Of a DNA stretch of 64,000 nt, positions 19,127-28,276 are shown in pieces. Within the stretch, counting starts at the first letter, position 1, and each line of letters starts with the position of its first letter. The DNA comes from Rubripirellula lacrimiformis. GTDB lineage: Bacteria > Planctomycetota > Planctomycetia > Pirellulales > Pirellulaceae. The stretch covers positions 8,478,492 to 8,542,491 of the forward strand of contig NZ_CP036525.1 of assembly GCF_007741535.1 (NCBI RefSeq), given 5' to 3'. A program made the translations under genes and the position numbers. Below the pieces are notes generated by a model, which was not told the origin of the DNA, ran no database searches, and saw only the letters and a list, made by a program, of their open reading frames with translations.

Positions 19127-19840
19127 ATGCCCCACCCGATTCGCCAAATCATCGATCTGACGCTTCCGATTGATTCTCGCCTGCCCAACGCGACGGTCCA
19201 GCCGATGAAGTCTATCGCAACCGACGGATGGCGGGCGACTCGGTTGAATCTGTATTCCCACTGTGGCACGCACATGGACGCGACCTGTCACTTTTTGCCC
19301 GACGGCGAAACCCTTGACCAATTGAATCTGGAAGCCTGCTGTGGCGTCGCGCGGATCATCAACTTGGCACCCGTGGAACCATCCGAATCGATCACCATTG
19401 ATCGATTCATGGATGCCGCCGGTGAAGATCTGGCACCCGGTGCCCGATTGTTGCTGCGGACCGATTGGCACCACCGTTATCCGTCGCCCGAGTACCGCGA
19501 CCACCTGCCTCGCATTTCGGCCGAACTAGCCCATTGGTTGGTTCAAAAACAGGTTCGGCTGGTTGGCGTCGAACCCCCATCGGTCGCGGATGTCAACAAC
19601 ATCGACGAAGTCACCGAAGTTCATCATATACTGTTTCGCGGAGGGATCGTGATCGTCGAAGGATTGATTGGATTGGACCAAATCCCGGTTCCCGAATGCC
19701 AGTTCATCGCCTTACCATTGCGGGTTGCCGACGGGGATGGATGCCCCGTACGCGCGATCGCGATTGTGCCGGGTGACGAACCCGCACCGACTTCCGCATT
19801 TGGATTCCACCGTCAACCGCAACAGGGAGCGTCGTTATGA
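19127..19840 (+). CDS. Cyclase family protein (kynurenine formamidase-like metal-dependent hydrolase)
   Basis: 237 residues from ATG at 19127 (MPHPIRQIIDLTLPID). The family metal motif H-x-G-T-H-x-D is present as SHCGTHMDATCHF near residue 47, and a late PPS..D segment (GVEPPSVADVNN) matches the family. Members hydrolyse amides or lactones, such as N-formylkynurenine. The next gene, a four-carbon acid sugar kinase, starts inside its stop codon (ATGA), so the two are translationally coupled. A sugar-acid lactone or related substrate is therefore as plausible as kynurenine; this is inference. Confidence 0.82.
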   Translation: MPHPIRQIIDLTLPIDSRLPNATVQPMKSIATDGWRATRLNLYSHCGTHMDATCHFLPDGETLDQLNLEACCGVARIINLAPVEPSESITIDRFMDAAGEDLAPGARLLLRTDWHHRYPSPEYRDHLPRISAELAHWLVQKQVRLVGVEPPSVADVNNIDEVTEVHHILFRGGIVIVEGLIGLDQIPVPECQFIALPLRVADGDGCPVRAIAIVPGDEPAPTSAFGFHRQPQQGASL

Positions 19841-21120
19841 ATGGCCCATTGATTGGATGCATCGCCGACGACTTTACAGGCGCCACCGACGTGGCGGGGC
19901 TGATGCGCCGCAGCGGCATGCGAGTGGTCCAGTGCTTTGGCATCCCCCAAACACCGTCGCTGGTCGACGGGTTTGACGCGGTCGTGGTGGCGCTGAAATC
20001 GCGATCCATCGACGCTGACTTGGCTTGCCAACAATCCTGCGACGCGGCCAAATGGTTGCAATCGATCGGCACGCAGCGATTCTTTTTCAAGTACTGCAGC
20101 ACGTTCGATTCGACTCCCGCGGGCAACATCGGCCCGGTGGCCGAAGCGTTGATGGATTGCTTGGATGTTCCGCAAACCATCTTTTGTCCTAGCTTTCCCG
20201 AAAACGGCCGCACCGTCTATCAAGGACACCTGTTTGTCGGTGGATCGCTGCTGAGCGAAAGTGGGATGCAGCATCATCCGCTGAACCCGATGACGGATGC
20301 CAACTTGGTGCGTGTATTGGCTGGTCAATCGAAACAGCCGGTCAGTCTGGTGACGGCGCCGCGTGATGGCGAAGTGTCCGACGGAACCTTTGCCCGCCGA
20401 TTGGCCGATGCGGGACCGTTGGTGATCACCGATGCGATCGACAATGATGATTTAGCCGGCATCGCAACCACGGTTGCCGATCATCGATTGGTCACCGGAG
20501 GATCCGCCATTGCGGGATTCATCGCCCAGGTTTTGCAAGATCGCCGGGAACCCACTTCCGTCACCGCCGACATTCCGATCCCGTCCAATGGTCGATCAGC
20601 GGTTTTGGCAGGCAGTTGTTCCCAAGCCACCCAGGCTCAGGTGCAAGAATTTGTCCGTGACCATCCAGCACTGACACTGGATGTGGAACGCGCCTGTCGC
20701 GGCGAGGACGTGTTGGGCGAAGCGAAACGCTGGGTCGACGACCAAAGTGGCGATCGCCCGTTTCTGATCTCGTCCACCGTCGACCCAGAATCACTGGCTC
20801 GGATTCATGCCGGTCATGGGCGATCCGAAGCCGCCGCCGTGGTGGAATCGTTGCTCAGCGAACTCGGTTTTTATTTGGTCCAGCAGGGTATCCGGCGGTT
20901 GGTCGTTGCCGGCGGTGAAACCTCGGGTGCAATCGTCGAACGACTGGGCGTCGAGGCGATACGGATTGGCGACGAGATCGCGCCAGGAGTCCCGTGGACC
21001 GAGTCGCTTGGGTCCCCCCCGATCGCCTTGGCATTGAAATCCGGCAATTTCGGGTCCACAACGTTCTTCCGCACCGCTATCGGCGCATCACTGGCCGATC
21101 CAACTCCCCAAGGCGAGTGA
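19837..21120 (+). CDS. otnK: Four-carbon acid sugar kinase (DUF1537, OtnK-like)
   Basis: 427 residues of the DUF1537 family: the N-terminal IADDFTGATDVAG motif near residue 8 and a C-terminal nucleotide-binding part with VAGGETSGAI near residue 357. Characterised members phosphorylate 3-oxo-tetronate, erythronate or threonate at C4, feeding acid sugars into central metabolism together with a dehydrogenase, an isomerase and an aldolase. None of those partners is beside it; instead it overlaps a cyclase-family gene by 4 bp. The exact substrate cannot be read from the sequence. Confidence 0.83.
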   Translation: MNGPLIGCIADDFTGATDVAGLMRRSGMRVVQCFGIPQTPSLVDGFDAVVVALKSRSIDADLACQQSCDAAKWLQSIGTQRFFFKYCSTFDSTPAGNIGPVAEALMDCLDVPQTIFCPSFPENGRTVYQGHLFVGGSLLSESGMQHHPLNPMTDANLVRVLAGQSKQPVSLVTAPRDGEVSDGTFARRLADAGPLVITDAIDNDDLAGIATTVADHRLVTGGSAIAGFIAQVLQDRREPTSVTADIPIPSNGRSAVLAGSCSQATQAQVQEFVRDHPALTLDVERACRGEDVLGEAKRWVDDQSGDRPFLISSTVDPESLARIHAGHGRSEAAAVVESLLSELGFYLVQQGIRRLVVAGGETSGAIVERLGVEAIRIGDEIAPGVPWTESLGSPPIALALKSGNFGSTTFFRTAIGASLADPTPQGE

Positions 21121-21230
21121 ACGCTTCACGCGGAATCCGTGTCTGGTCAGACTAAGCAGCAACGTTTGATATCGCCATCCGGTCGAACCGTTTTCTGTCG
21201 ACACCACTTTTTCTGCGTATCGAGACTTCA

Positions 21231-22175
21231 TTGACCACTTCGCACAACGACGAATCTGATTCGCGATCGTTTCGAATCGGAGTGGTGTGTGCGCTGCTAG
21301 CACACGTTTGCTGGGGTTTCTTCCCACTGTATTGGCGGATGGTGGGATCGGTTTCTTCGTTTTCACTGACCGCCCACCGAGTCGTCTGGTCGTTCCTAAT
21401 CTTGGCGACGTTGTGCACGATCGTGCCCCGGTTGCGGCGCAGTTTTTGGAAATGGCACGGTCGCCGAACTTTGGCGATCTATGCGACCGCTGCGGTCATG
21501 ATCGGAATCAATTGGCTGGCGTTCCTGTATGCGGTCGGCACCGATCGTGTCTTGCAGGCTTCCCTTGGTTACTACATCAATCCGCTGGTGAACGTGCTGT
21601 TGGGAGTCGTGATCCTTCACGAGCGGTTGAGAGTGCCGCAGCGAGTTGCCGTCGTGCTGGCCGCCATCGGCGTTGGTGTGATGGCGGTTGCAGGGGAAGG
21701 CGTTCCGTGGATCGCATTGACGATGGCTCTTTCGTTCGGGCTGTACGGGCTGCTGAAAAAGAAAGCAACGCTGGGCCCATTCGAAGGGTTGGCGATGGAA
21801 ACGGGCATCCTGTTTCCCTTTGCGGCGACCTACCTTTGCCTGGCGCCGCCATCGGTGGACGGTCAGCCGCTATCGACGGCCACCTGGATCTTGCTGGTCT
21901 GTGGCGGTGCGATCACGATCACACCCTTGGCTCTGTTCGCCGTCGCCGCCAAACGGGTCCCGCTGTCGACCATCGGGATTCTGCAGTACATCGGACCGAC
22001 GTTACAGTGGATCGTTGGTGCGATCGTGTTGGGCGAACCTGTCAGCACGACCAAATTTATCGGGTTTGCATTCGTTTGGGCCGGCGTGTTGGTGTTCATC
22101 GCCGGCGACCACGTTCTGAACCGTATCAGACGCCCGACCGCCAACCACGAAACCCAACTGGAATACGACCGCTAG
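21231..22175 (+). CDS. rarD: RarD-type EamA-family transporter
   Basis: 314 residues, ten hydrophobic segments, with the RarD signature features: CALLAHVCWGFFPLYWR at the first helix, NWLAFLYAVGTDRVLQASLG, and YYINPLVNVLLGV. The reading frame begins with TTG at 21231; no ATG lies before the first helix in this frame, so TTG is the likely start. RarD proteins are drug/metabolite superfamily exporters of uncertain substrate (named for chloramphenicol sensitivity in Gram-negative bacteria). It is monocistronic, followed by palindromic repeats. Confidence 0.85.
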   Translation: MTTSHNDESDSRSFRIGVVCALLAHVCWGFFPLYWRMVGSVSSFSLTAHRVVWSFLILATLCTIVPRLRRSFWKWHGRRTLAIYATAAVMIGINWLAFLYAVGTDRVLQASLGYYINPLVNVLLGVVILHERLRVPQRVAVVLAAIGVGVMAVAGEGVPWIALTMALSFGLYGLLKKKATLGPFEGLAMETGILFPFAATYLCLAPPSVDGQPLSTATWILLVCGGAITITPLALFAVAAKRVPLSTIGILQYIGPTLQWIVGAIVLGEPVSTTKFIGFAFVWAGVLVFIAGDHVLNRIRRPTANHETQLEYDR

Positions 22176-22209
22176 TCGCACTAGTGCTTCGCTGCACCTT
22201 GGTTTTCGG

Positions 22210-22275
22210 GTAGCGGAACTCGTCAAGAGTTTCGGCCTCGCCATGATTTACGAAAGTCTTGACGACTTCCGCTAC
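22210..22275. repeat. Dispersed palindromic repeat, copy A
   Basis: Inverted arms GTAGCGGAACTCGTCAAGAG and CTTGACGACTTCCGCTAC enclose a short loop. The same sequence recurs at 32.0, 33.9 and 38.3 kb, and in decayed form at 61.6 kb. It lies 34 bp after the rarD stop. Confidence 0.85.
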
Positions 22276-22311
22276 GACGTTTGCCCGAACGTCTCGCTGA
22301 CATGGAATACT

Positions 22312-22396
22312 AGTAGGGCCGGTTCCCACCGGCCATCTTGTGATCGGGCTGCTGTGACAGGGCCACTTTGACCGGCCGGTAGGAACCGGCCCTACT
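22312..22396. repeat. GC-rich inverted repeat, 23-bp arms
   Basis: Left arm 22312-22334 (AGTAGGGCCGGTTCCCACCG...) and right arm 22374-22396 match at 22 of 23 positions around a 39-bp loop. It could act as a bidirectional terminator between the convergent rarD and Gly-rich protein genes, or be a mobile palindromic element. There is no strong T run. Confidence 0.7.
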
Positions 22397-22404
22397 TTCT
22401 ATCA

Positions 22405-23262
22405 TCAGTTTTTAGAATACTGCGATACTGATTCGGTTTCATTCGCGACGGATGACGAACGGCTGGACGTCAGCGTCGTGTCCGGTTGCCGCTCGCTGAC
22501 GAAAGCCTTGGCCTCGGTCAGGTCTTCGGCACTAAAGTACTTGATCTGGCCAACGTACTTTGATTCGAAACGATTTTTGTGTGCCAGTTGATCCCACTGA
22601 ATTTCATCCAAGGTATGCCATGCGACGGCTTGAGCCACGGATTGAGTGATCTGACCGCGTCCCAGACTTTCGCAGGTTGCGGTGACAACCGGGTCGGATG
22701 TGAAGTCGGACAGTGGAACGATTTGGTAATCCATCCGGGGGCTGGGTTCTGGTTTGCCGTGCTGCAGACACACGGTGGTAATTTTGATTCGCATCGATCT
22801 GGCGGGCGGAATCCGCATGAAACCGCCAATCTGTCCGTTGCCTTGCCCATTGCCCTGGCCGATCCCCTGACCATTGCCTTGCCCGGCGAGTCCGCCACCA
22901 ACGGTTTGGCCACCACCCGCCTGGCCGCCGCCTGCTTGTTGGCCGCCGACACCCTGGCCGCCGCCCGGACCTTGCTGATTGCCAAACTGAGCCAACACCG
23001 GCACCGCGGCGAAAGCCGATGGCAGACGCAGCAGAACCGGTTGGTCAGTCAGATTCGCAACGATCAATCGGGCCTCGGTCGAATCAGCCGGAATGAACTT
23101 CGCCTCGACCTGATGGGCGTCGATCGCATCGAACAGATTCGCAGCATCCTGGTTCTCGTTGGCGCAAGCTGTCCCGCCGATGGCGGCCACCATCACCATG
23201 GCGCCCCAAACCATGACCACCCGAACAAGCATCGCCACGCGTTTTCGATCTCTAATTCCCAT
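22405..23262 (-). CDS. Secreted Gly/Gln-rich protein of unknown function
   Basis: 285 residues, ATG at 23262 preceded by AAGGAAGTGATCG. A signal peptide is visible (MLVRVVMVWGAMVMVAAIGGTACA). Residues about 90-150 are low complexity, built from GGQ, GQGNGQ and GGGQ units, splitting two structured halves. The N-terminal half resembles a beta-sandwich-like surface domain (ARLIVANLTDQPVLLRLP); the C-terminal half carries a conserved-looking TVCLQHGKPEP segment. The glycine linker may be flexible or adhesive. It diverges from the M49-like peptidase gene. No family recognised. Confidence 0.65.
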   Translation of the reverse strand: MGIRDRKRVAMLVRVVMVWGAMVMVAAIGGTACANENQDAANLFDAIDAHQVEAKFIPADSTEARLIVANLTDQPVLLRLPSAFAAVPVLAQFGNQQGPGGGQGVGGQQAGGGQAGGGQTVGGGLAGQGNGQGIGQGNGQGNGQIGGFMRIPPARSMRIKITTVCLQHGKPEPSPRMDYQIVPLSDFTSDPVVTATCESLGRGQITQSVAQAVAWHTLDEIQWDQLAHKNRFESKYVGQIKYFSAEDLTEAKAFVSERQPDTTLTSSRSSSVANETESVSQYSKN

Positions 23263-23608
23263 CGATCACTTCCTTTGTCTCGTTCGAATGGATCACCGTT
23301 CCGATGACGGTCCGGCGGACAGCGTTGCAGTTGCTGTGCCAACGGGCATCGAGCCGGTTTTTCGGGGCGAATTCAGCGATTGCCAGTCGATCCGCGCGTT
23401 GCACAATCGCACATTTGCAGTGTTTCGCAACAACCGTTTCCCGACGCACCGGCAGGCCTGCCAGCACGAACCTTGGGGTGATGAAACCTGTTTTGCACCC
23501 AGCCGAACATCGATCAACTGGGCTAAACTGGAAATCACTTGGTTGATGTGCATCGATCCGTTCCGATCCAAGCCACCCGCATTCCTTTCCCTACGCCCAG
23601 TCTGCATC
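23263..23608. other. Divergent intergenic region
   Basis: 346 bp between the start of the Gly-rich protein gene and the peptidase gene. A frame open on the plus strand continues the peptidase frame upstream to 23159, but it precedes the signal peptide and is not taken as coding. It must hold two divergent promoters; I see no clear element. Confidence 0.5.
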
Positions 23609-25261
23609 ATGCGAAAACTGATTTTTCCGATTCTGGTCACCTCCCTTCTTTCGATTCCGCTGTCGTCATCGCTGGCACAGGAATCGGTTCGGCCCAACGA
23701 CGTGGAATCGGCCAGCAGCGATGCCCAGCAGCGGTTGAAACAGTACGTCAAGGTCGAATTGACCACCGACATGTCGGCGCTATCGTCCAAACAGCGAAAG
23801 ATGATTGGCCTGTTGATCGAAGCGGCCCAGATCATGGACGGTTGTTTTTGGTACGAAGCCTATGGCGACCGAGACTCACTTCTGGCTGGCATCGAGGCGC
23901 CGGCGATCAAGCAATTTGCCGTCATCAACTATGGCCCCTGGGATCGCTTGGCGGGCAACCGCCCGTTCGTGCCGGGTGTAAACGCCAAACCGGCCGGTGC
24001 CAACTTTTATCCGACCGACATGACCAAGGAAGAGTTCGAACAGGCCAATCTGCCGGGCAAAGACGGACTGTACACGTTCATCCGGCGAGCCGAGGACGGG
24101 TCGCTGAAAACGGTTCCCTACCACCAGCAATTTGCCAGCGAGATGAAGCAAGCCGCTGATCTGCTGACCCAGGCCGCTGGGTTGGCCGAAGACGCTGGGC
24201 TGAAACACTACCTGATGCTGCGTGCCGATGCGTTGCTAAGCGACGACTACCGCCCCAGCGATATGGCGTGGTTGGACATGCACAACAACACGATCGACGT
24301 TGTGATCGGTCCCATCGAAAACTACGAAGACCAACTGTACGGATACAAGACGGCGCACGAGGCGTATGTATTGGTCAAGGATAAACAGTGGAGCGATCGG
24401 CTGGCAAAGTACGCTGCGTTTCTGCCCGAACTGCAAACCTCGCTGCCGATCGAAGACGCCTACAAGCAGGAAAAACCCGGCAGTGATACCGAACTGAATG
24501 CGTATGACGTCATCTACTATGCCGGCGACTGCAATTCAGGTTCCAAGACGATCGCCATCAACCTGCCCAATGACGAACAGGTGCAACTTGAAAAAGGCAC
24601 ACGACGATTGCAGTTAAAGAATGCGATGCGAGCGAAGTTCGACAAGATCCTGTTGCCGATTGCGGACGAACTGATCGTCGATGACCAACGCCAACACATC
24701 ACCTTTGATGCGTTCTTTAGCAACACGATGTTCCACGAAGTCGCCCACGGTTTGGGGATCAAGAACACCATCAACGGTCGCGGCCCGGTCCGAACGGCGC
24801 TGAAGGAACACGCCGGCGCGATCGAGGAGGGCAAGGCGGACATCCTGGGGCTGCACATGATCAACCAACTGCATCAGAAGGGCGAAATCACCGAGGACCT
24901 GGAAGATTTCTATGTCACGTTCATGGCGGGGATCTTCCGCAGCGTTCGCTTTGGTGCGTCCAGTGCGCACGGCAAGGCCAACATGATTCGGTTCAACTTC
25001 TTTCGCGATGCCGGCGCATTCCAGCGACAAGCCGACGGCAAGTACCGGGTGGACGTTCCCAAGTTCCGAAAAGCGGCTCGCGATCTGTCATCCCTGCTGC
25101 TGCGATTGCAGGGTGACGGCGACTACGCGGGCGTGACCGAGTTGGTCAAAGCCAAGGGCGTCATCAGCGACCAGTTGCAAGCCGATTTGGACCGGCTTAG
25201 CCAGAAAGGCATCCCGGTCGACGTCGTATTCCGCCAGGGCAAGGATGTGCTGGGGTTGTAG
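23609..25261 (+). CDS. Secreted M49-like (dipeptidyl-peptidase III family) metallopeptidase
   Basis: 550 residues from ATG at 23609 (MRKLIFPILVTSLLSIPLSSSLAQ), a signal peptide. The zinc site is FHEVAHGLG near residue 371, that is HEXXH, with a downstream EEGKADILG supplying the third ligand and acid. Eukaryotic DPP III uses HEXXGH with EECRAE; some bacterial members have the shorter pentapeptide, so this is a known variant. The middle part (YDVIYYAGDCNSGSKTIAINLPND) also matches the family. DPP III enzymes release dipeptides from oligopeptides; a periplasmic location here would suit peptide scavenging. Confidence 0.78.
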   Translation: MRKLIFPILVTSLLSIPLSSSLAQESVRPNDVESASSDAQQRLKQYVKVELTTDMSALSSKQRKMIGLLIEAAQIMDGCFWYEAYGDRDSLLAGIEAPAIKQFAVINYGPWDRLAGNRPFVPGVNAKPAGANFYPTDMTKEEFEQANLPGKDGLYTFIRRAEDGSLKTVPYHQQFASEMKQAADLLTQAAGLAEDAGLKHYLMLRADALLSDDYRPSDMAWLDMHNNTIDVVIGPIENYEDQLYGYKTAHEAYVLVKDKQWSDRLAKYAAFLPELQTSLPIEDAYKQEKPGSDTELNAYDVIYYAGDCNSGSKTIAINLPNDEQVQLEKGTRRLQLKNAMRAKFDKILLPIADELIVDDQRQHITFDAFFSNTMFHEVAHGLGIKNTINGRGPVRTALKEHAGAIEEGKADILGLHMINQLHQKGEITEDLEDFYVTFMAGIFRSVRFGASSAHGKANMIRFNFFRDAGAFQRQADGKYRVDVPKFRKAARDLSSLLLRLQGDGDYAGVTELVKAKGVISDQLQADLDRLSQKGIPVDVVFRQGKDVLGL

Positions 25262-25470
25262 GCCCCCCTGCTGGAAACCTGAGTTCGATTCATCTGCACC
25301 GTGACGAAAATGCCATTTGGCGGCCCCTGGCATGGCTCGGATGGCCGGAATCCGGTGATCGATCGACCTTACCGTTTGAGTCTGGAACGGCCTTGAGTCA
25401 TACTCCAGAACGTTTTGACGATACCCATCCGCCGATTTCCGGCATTCACCCCCCCCTCGGAGAGTTTTGT

Positions 25471-26211
25471 ATGGTTCGTGTTTTTGCTTGGACATTGCTG
25501 GCTGCGTTGTCGATTGGCACTGTCGCCACCGCCGAAGATTTGGTGACTACGGCTCCGGCCGAAACCGACGACATGACGGTGATCTTCAACGGCACCAATC
25601 TGGACGGCTGGAACGGCGATTCCCGACTGTGGTCCGTCAAAGATGGCGTCATCCACGGTGAAACGACTCCCGAAAACGTCGCTCAAGGCAACACCTTCCT
25701 GATCTGGAAAGACCCGATCAAAGACTTCGAAGTCCGTTTGTCGTTCCGTTGCAATGCCGTCAATAATTCAGGCATCATGTACCGGTCCCAGCACGTCACC
25801 GAAAAGGTCAAGAACGATTGGGTCTTGAAGGGATATCAGTACGAAGGCCGCAACGAAGAAGACTACCCCAACGTTCCTGGATTCATCTACGACGAACGTG
25901 GCAGCCGCGGTCGCATCTGCATCGTCGGCGAAGTTGCCGAGTGGAATGAAGACGGCAAAAAGGTCCTGCGAAATGACCTGATGAGCCAAGCTGATTTCAA
26001 AAAGCTGATGAAGGTCGACGATTGGAATGATGTCGTGATTCGTGCCAAAGGCAACCACATCCAACACTTCCTCAACGGCAAGCTGTTGTTGGACTTCACC
26101 GATAACCATCCTGAAAAGCGATTCTCGGAAGGTCTGTTCGGATTGCAATTGCACGCCGGCAAACCGATGTGGGCCGAGTTCAAAGACATCCGCATCAAAT
26201 CGCTGAAGTAG
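25471..26211 (+). CDS. Secreted DUF1080 (3-keto-disaccharide hydrolase-like) protein
   Basis: 246 residues from ATG at 25471, with signal peptide VRVFAWTLLAALSIGTVATA. The rest is a single DUF1080 concanavalin-like beta-sandwich: TVIFNGTNLDGWNGD near the start, DFEVRLSFRC, NSGIMYRS and the closing FKDIRIKSL are all family hallmarks. Members are abundant in planctomycetes; some hydrolyse 3-keto-glycosides, others are thought to bind sugars. A strong terminator follows at 26241, so it is the end of its transcript. Confidence 0.88.
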   Translation: MVRVFAWTLLAALSIGTVATAEDLVTTAPAETDDMTVIFNGTNLDGWNGDSRLWSVKDGVIHGETTPENVAQGNTFLIWKDPIKDFEVRLSFRCNAVNNSGIMYRSQHVTEKVKNDWVLKGYQYEGRNEEDYPNVPGFIYDERGSRGRICIVGEVAEWNEDGKKVLRNDLMSQADFKKLMKVDDWNDVVIRAKGNHIQHFLNGKLLLDFTDNHPEKRFSEGLFGLQLHAGKPMWAEFKDIRIKSLK

Positions 26212-26240
26212 TCAACCAACGTTTCAGTGGAACATCCAGC

Positions 26241-26281
26241 AAAGCGGGCCCCCAAGTACCAACTCGGGGCCCGCTTTTTTT
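26241..26281 (+). terminator. Rho-independent terminator
   Basis: GCGGGCCCC (26244-26252) pairs perfectly with GGGGCCCGC (26266-26274), flanked by AAA on the left and a run of seven T on the right. It is 30 bp after the DUF1080 stop. Confidence 0.9.
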
Positions 26282-26387
26282 GTGCGCTGATGTTCGCTAT
26301 CAGATCACGGCCAATGAACGTGACCGGTAGCGAAGTTGGTCACTTCTTGGACGCGAACCGATAGGTAAACGCACCTAGCAACTCCCC

Positions 26388-26516
26388 ATAGCGATAGCGG
26401 TGTGCTGATTTAGCAAGCCGTGATCGCGTGAGCGGCCGGGAATTGCCCGTGGCCTCACGACCAGCGGCTCACCATTGCGGTTGAAAGCTCGCCTAAATCA
26501 GCAGCCCGATAGCCTC
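26388..26516. repeat. Intergenic palindromic element with CTGATTTAG ends
   Basis: GCTGATTTAG (26403-26412) is inverted as CTAAATCAGC (26494-26503). The interior holds further inverted stretches (GTGAGCGGCCGGG ... CCCGTGGCCTCAC). No coding potential. It fills most of the 26.2-26.6 kb gap between convergent genes and resembles a non-autonomous palindromic element. Confidence 0.55.
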
Positions 26517-26624
26517 GGTTTCGTCACCCATGAACCGGGGCTATCACCCAAACGGCTCATCCATTGAACGAACCCTGGCGCTACCTGCTGGTATCGGGCC
26601 CGTTCGGTTCGGCGAGCGGCGAAG

Positions 26625-28196
26625 TTACGGTCGACTTCGTCCATCCTGGATCACCGATGCCAATTTGGCTTTCAACTTATCGGCCAGTTCCGGGTGTTCA
26701 GCGATCACGTTGTTGCGTTCACCTGGATCGACCGACAGGTCGTGAAGTTGGAAACGTTCCATCGGCTCGCGTACCAGACGCAGTTCCGAGTTGTAGGTCT
26801 GTTTGGAATCGTGTCGCAACAGTTTCCAGTTGGCCGTTCGCAGTCCATAATTCCCTTTGCTGCCGTTATCTTGTTGGACCAAGTAATCACGTCCCTTGGC
26901 TCCTGGTCGACCCAGAAACGCGTCGGAAACATCAAAGCTGTCCAAGCAACCGTCCGCGGGCAGTTCGGTACCGGCCAACTTCGCAAGGCTGGCGCAAAAG
27001 TCGATCGTGCAGACCATTTCGTCACTGACGCCGGCCGGAATTCTGCCGGGCCAACGAGTGATCAACGGAGTGCGGGTGCCGCCTTCGAAAACGCTGTACT
27101 TGCCGCCGCGATAGGGACCGGCAGGCTTGTGCTTGCCGATCTTTTCGATGGCATCATCTTTGTAACCGTCATCCAGTACCGGACCGTTGTCGCTGCAGAA
27201 AACGACCAAGGTGTTGTCGGCCAATTTCAGTTCATCCAAGGTGTCCAACAGTTGGCCGACGCACCAGTCCAGTTCGATGATGGCGTCGCCGCGTGGGCCC
27301 AATCCGCTAGTGCCAACAAAGCGTTCATGCACCACGCGTGGCACATGCACGTCATGCGATGCAAAGAATAGAAAGAAGGGCGAATCCTGGTTTGCTTTGA
27401 TCCATGACTTGGATTGATCGACCCAGTGGTCGCTGAGATCCTGATCGCGGAATCGAGCGGCATGGCCACCGGTGTAAAAACCGATACGGCTGATCCCGTT
27501 GTGGATGGTCTGATTGTGACCGTGGGACCAATCCATCGACAACGTGTCGCGATGCGTGATCCCGGTGGGATGATCGGGCGATGGCTTTTTGCGGCCCACC
27601 CAAAGCGGATCGGCAGGGTCCAAGTTCAACACCCGATGGTCTTCGACAAAGACTTGTGGCACACGATCGTTGGTCGTTGGCAACAAGAAACAATGATCGA
27701 AACCAATTTCCAGTGGGCCCGGTTTCAGATCACCGTTCCACTCCGGTTCGGTGTCGCCTAAACCAAGGTGCCATTTGCCAATCACGGCCGTCTTGTATCC
27801 GGCCCCCTTCAACACCGATGCAACCGTGGGCGTCCCGGGTCGGATCAACGCGGGGCTGTTGGGTGGCGCCACGCCGGTGCCGTCTTTTCGAAACGCGTAG
27901 GTCCCTGTCAAAAAGGAATAGCGTGTCGGCGTGCACGTCGATGCCGAACAGTAGCCGCTGGTGAATCGTTGGCCTTCGGCGGCCATCCGATCGATATTCG
28001 GCGTCTCGAACTCGGTCGCTCCGTAACAAGACACGTCACCGAACCCAAGATCGTCGGCCATGATCACGATGACGTTGGGCTGCTGCGAACCCGCATGATT
28101 AGGATCGGATGGACTCGAGTCCGTCTGGACGGCGGACGCGGCAAGGCTATGGCAGCCGACCAGTAGCAAGCCTACCAGCAGATGAAACTTTCGCAT
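26625..28196 (-). CDS. Secreted sulfatase (S1 family, formylglycine-dependent)
   Basis: 523 residues from ATG at 28196 (MRKFHLLVGLLLVGCHSLAA), a signal peptide with a possible lipobox LVGC. The catalytic motif C-x-P-x-R is CTPTR within SASTCTPTRYSFLTG, whose Cys would be converted to formylglycine. Metal ligands are visible at IVIMADDLGFGD and FCSDNGP. Such sulfatases cleave sulfate esters from polysaccharides and are greatly expanded in marine planctomycetes. The frame is open upstream to 28517 but outside the signal peptide. No sulfatase-modifying enzyme gene is nearby. Confidence 0.92.
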   Translation of the reverse strand: MRKFHLLVGLLLVGCHSLAASAVQTDSSPSDPNHAGSQQPNVIVIMADDLGFGDVSCYGATEFETPNIDRMAAEGQRFTSGYCSASTCTPTRYSFLTGTYAFRKDGTGVAPPNSPALIRPGTPTVASVLKGAGYKTAVIGKWHLGLGDTEPEWNGDLKPGPLEIGFDHCFLLPTTNDRVPQVFVEDHRVLNLDPADPLWVGRKKPSPDHPTGITHRDTLSMDWSHGHNQTIHNGISRIGFYTGGHAARFRDQDLSDHWVDQSKSWIKANQDSPFFLFFASHDVHVPRVVHERFVGTSGLGPRGDAIIELDWCVGQLLDTLDELKLADNTLVVFCSDNGPVLDDGYKDDAIEKIGKHKPAGPYRGGKYSVFEGGTRTPLITRWPGRIPAGVSDEMVCTIDFCASLAKLAGTELPADGCLDSFDVSDAFLGRPGAKGRDYLVQQDNGSKGNYGLRTANWKLLRHDSKQTYNSELRLVREPMERFQLHDLSVDPGERNNVIAEHPELADKLKAKLASVIQDGRSRP

Positions 28197-28276
28197 GAAT
28201 ATCCATGTTGTTGGGTAAGAGGGCAATTGACGATTCAATCTGTCGCAATGTCCCCGATTATAACCCAATCGCTTGC

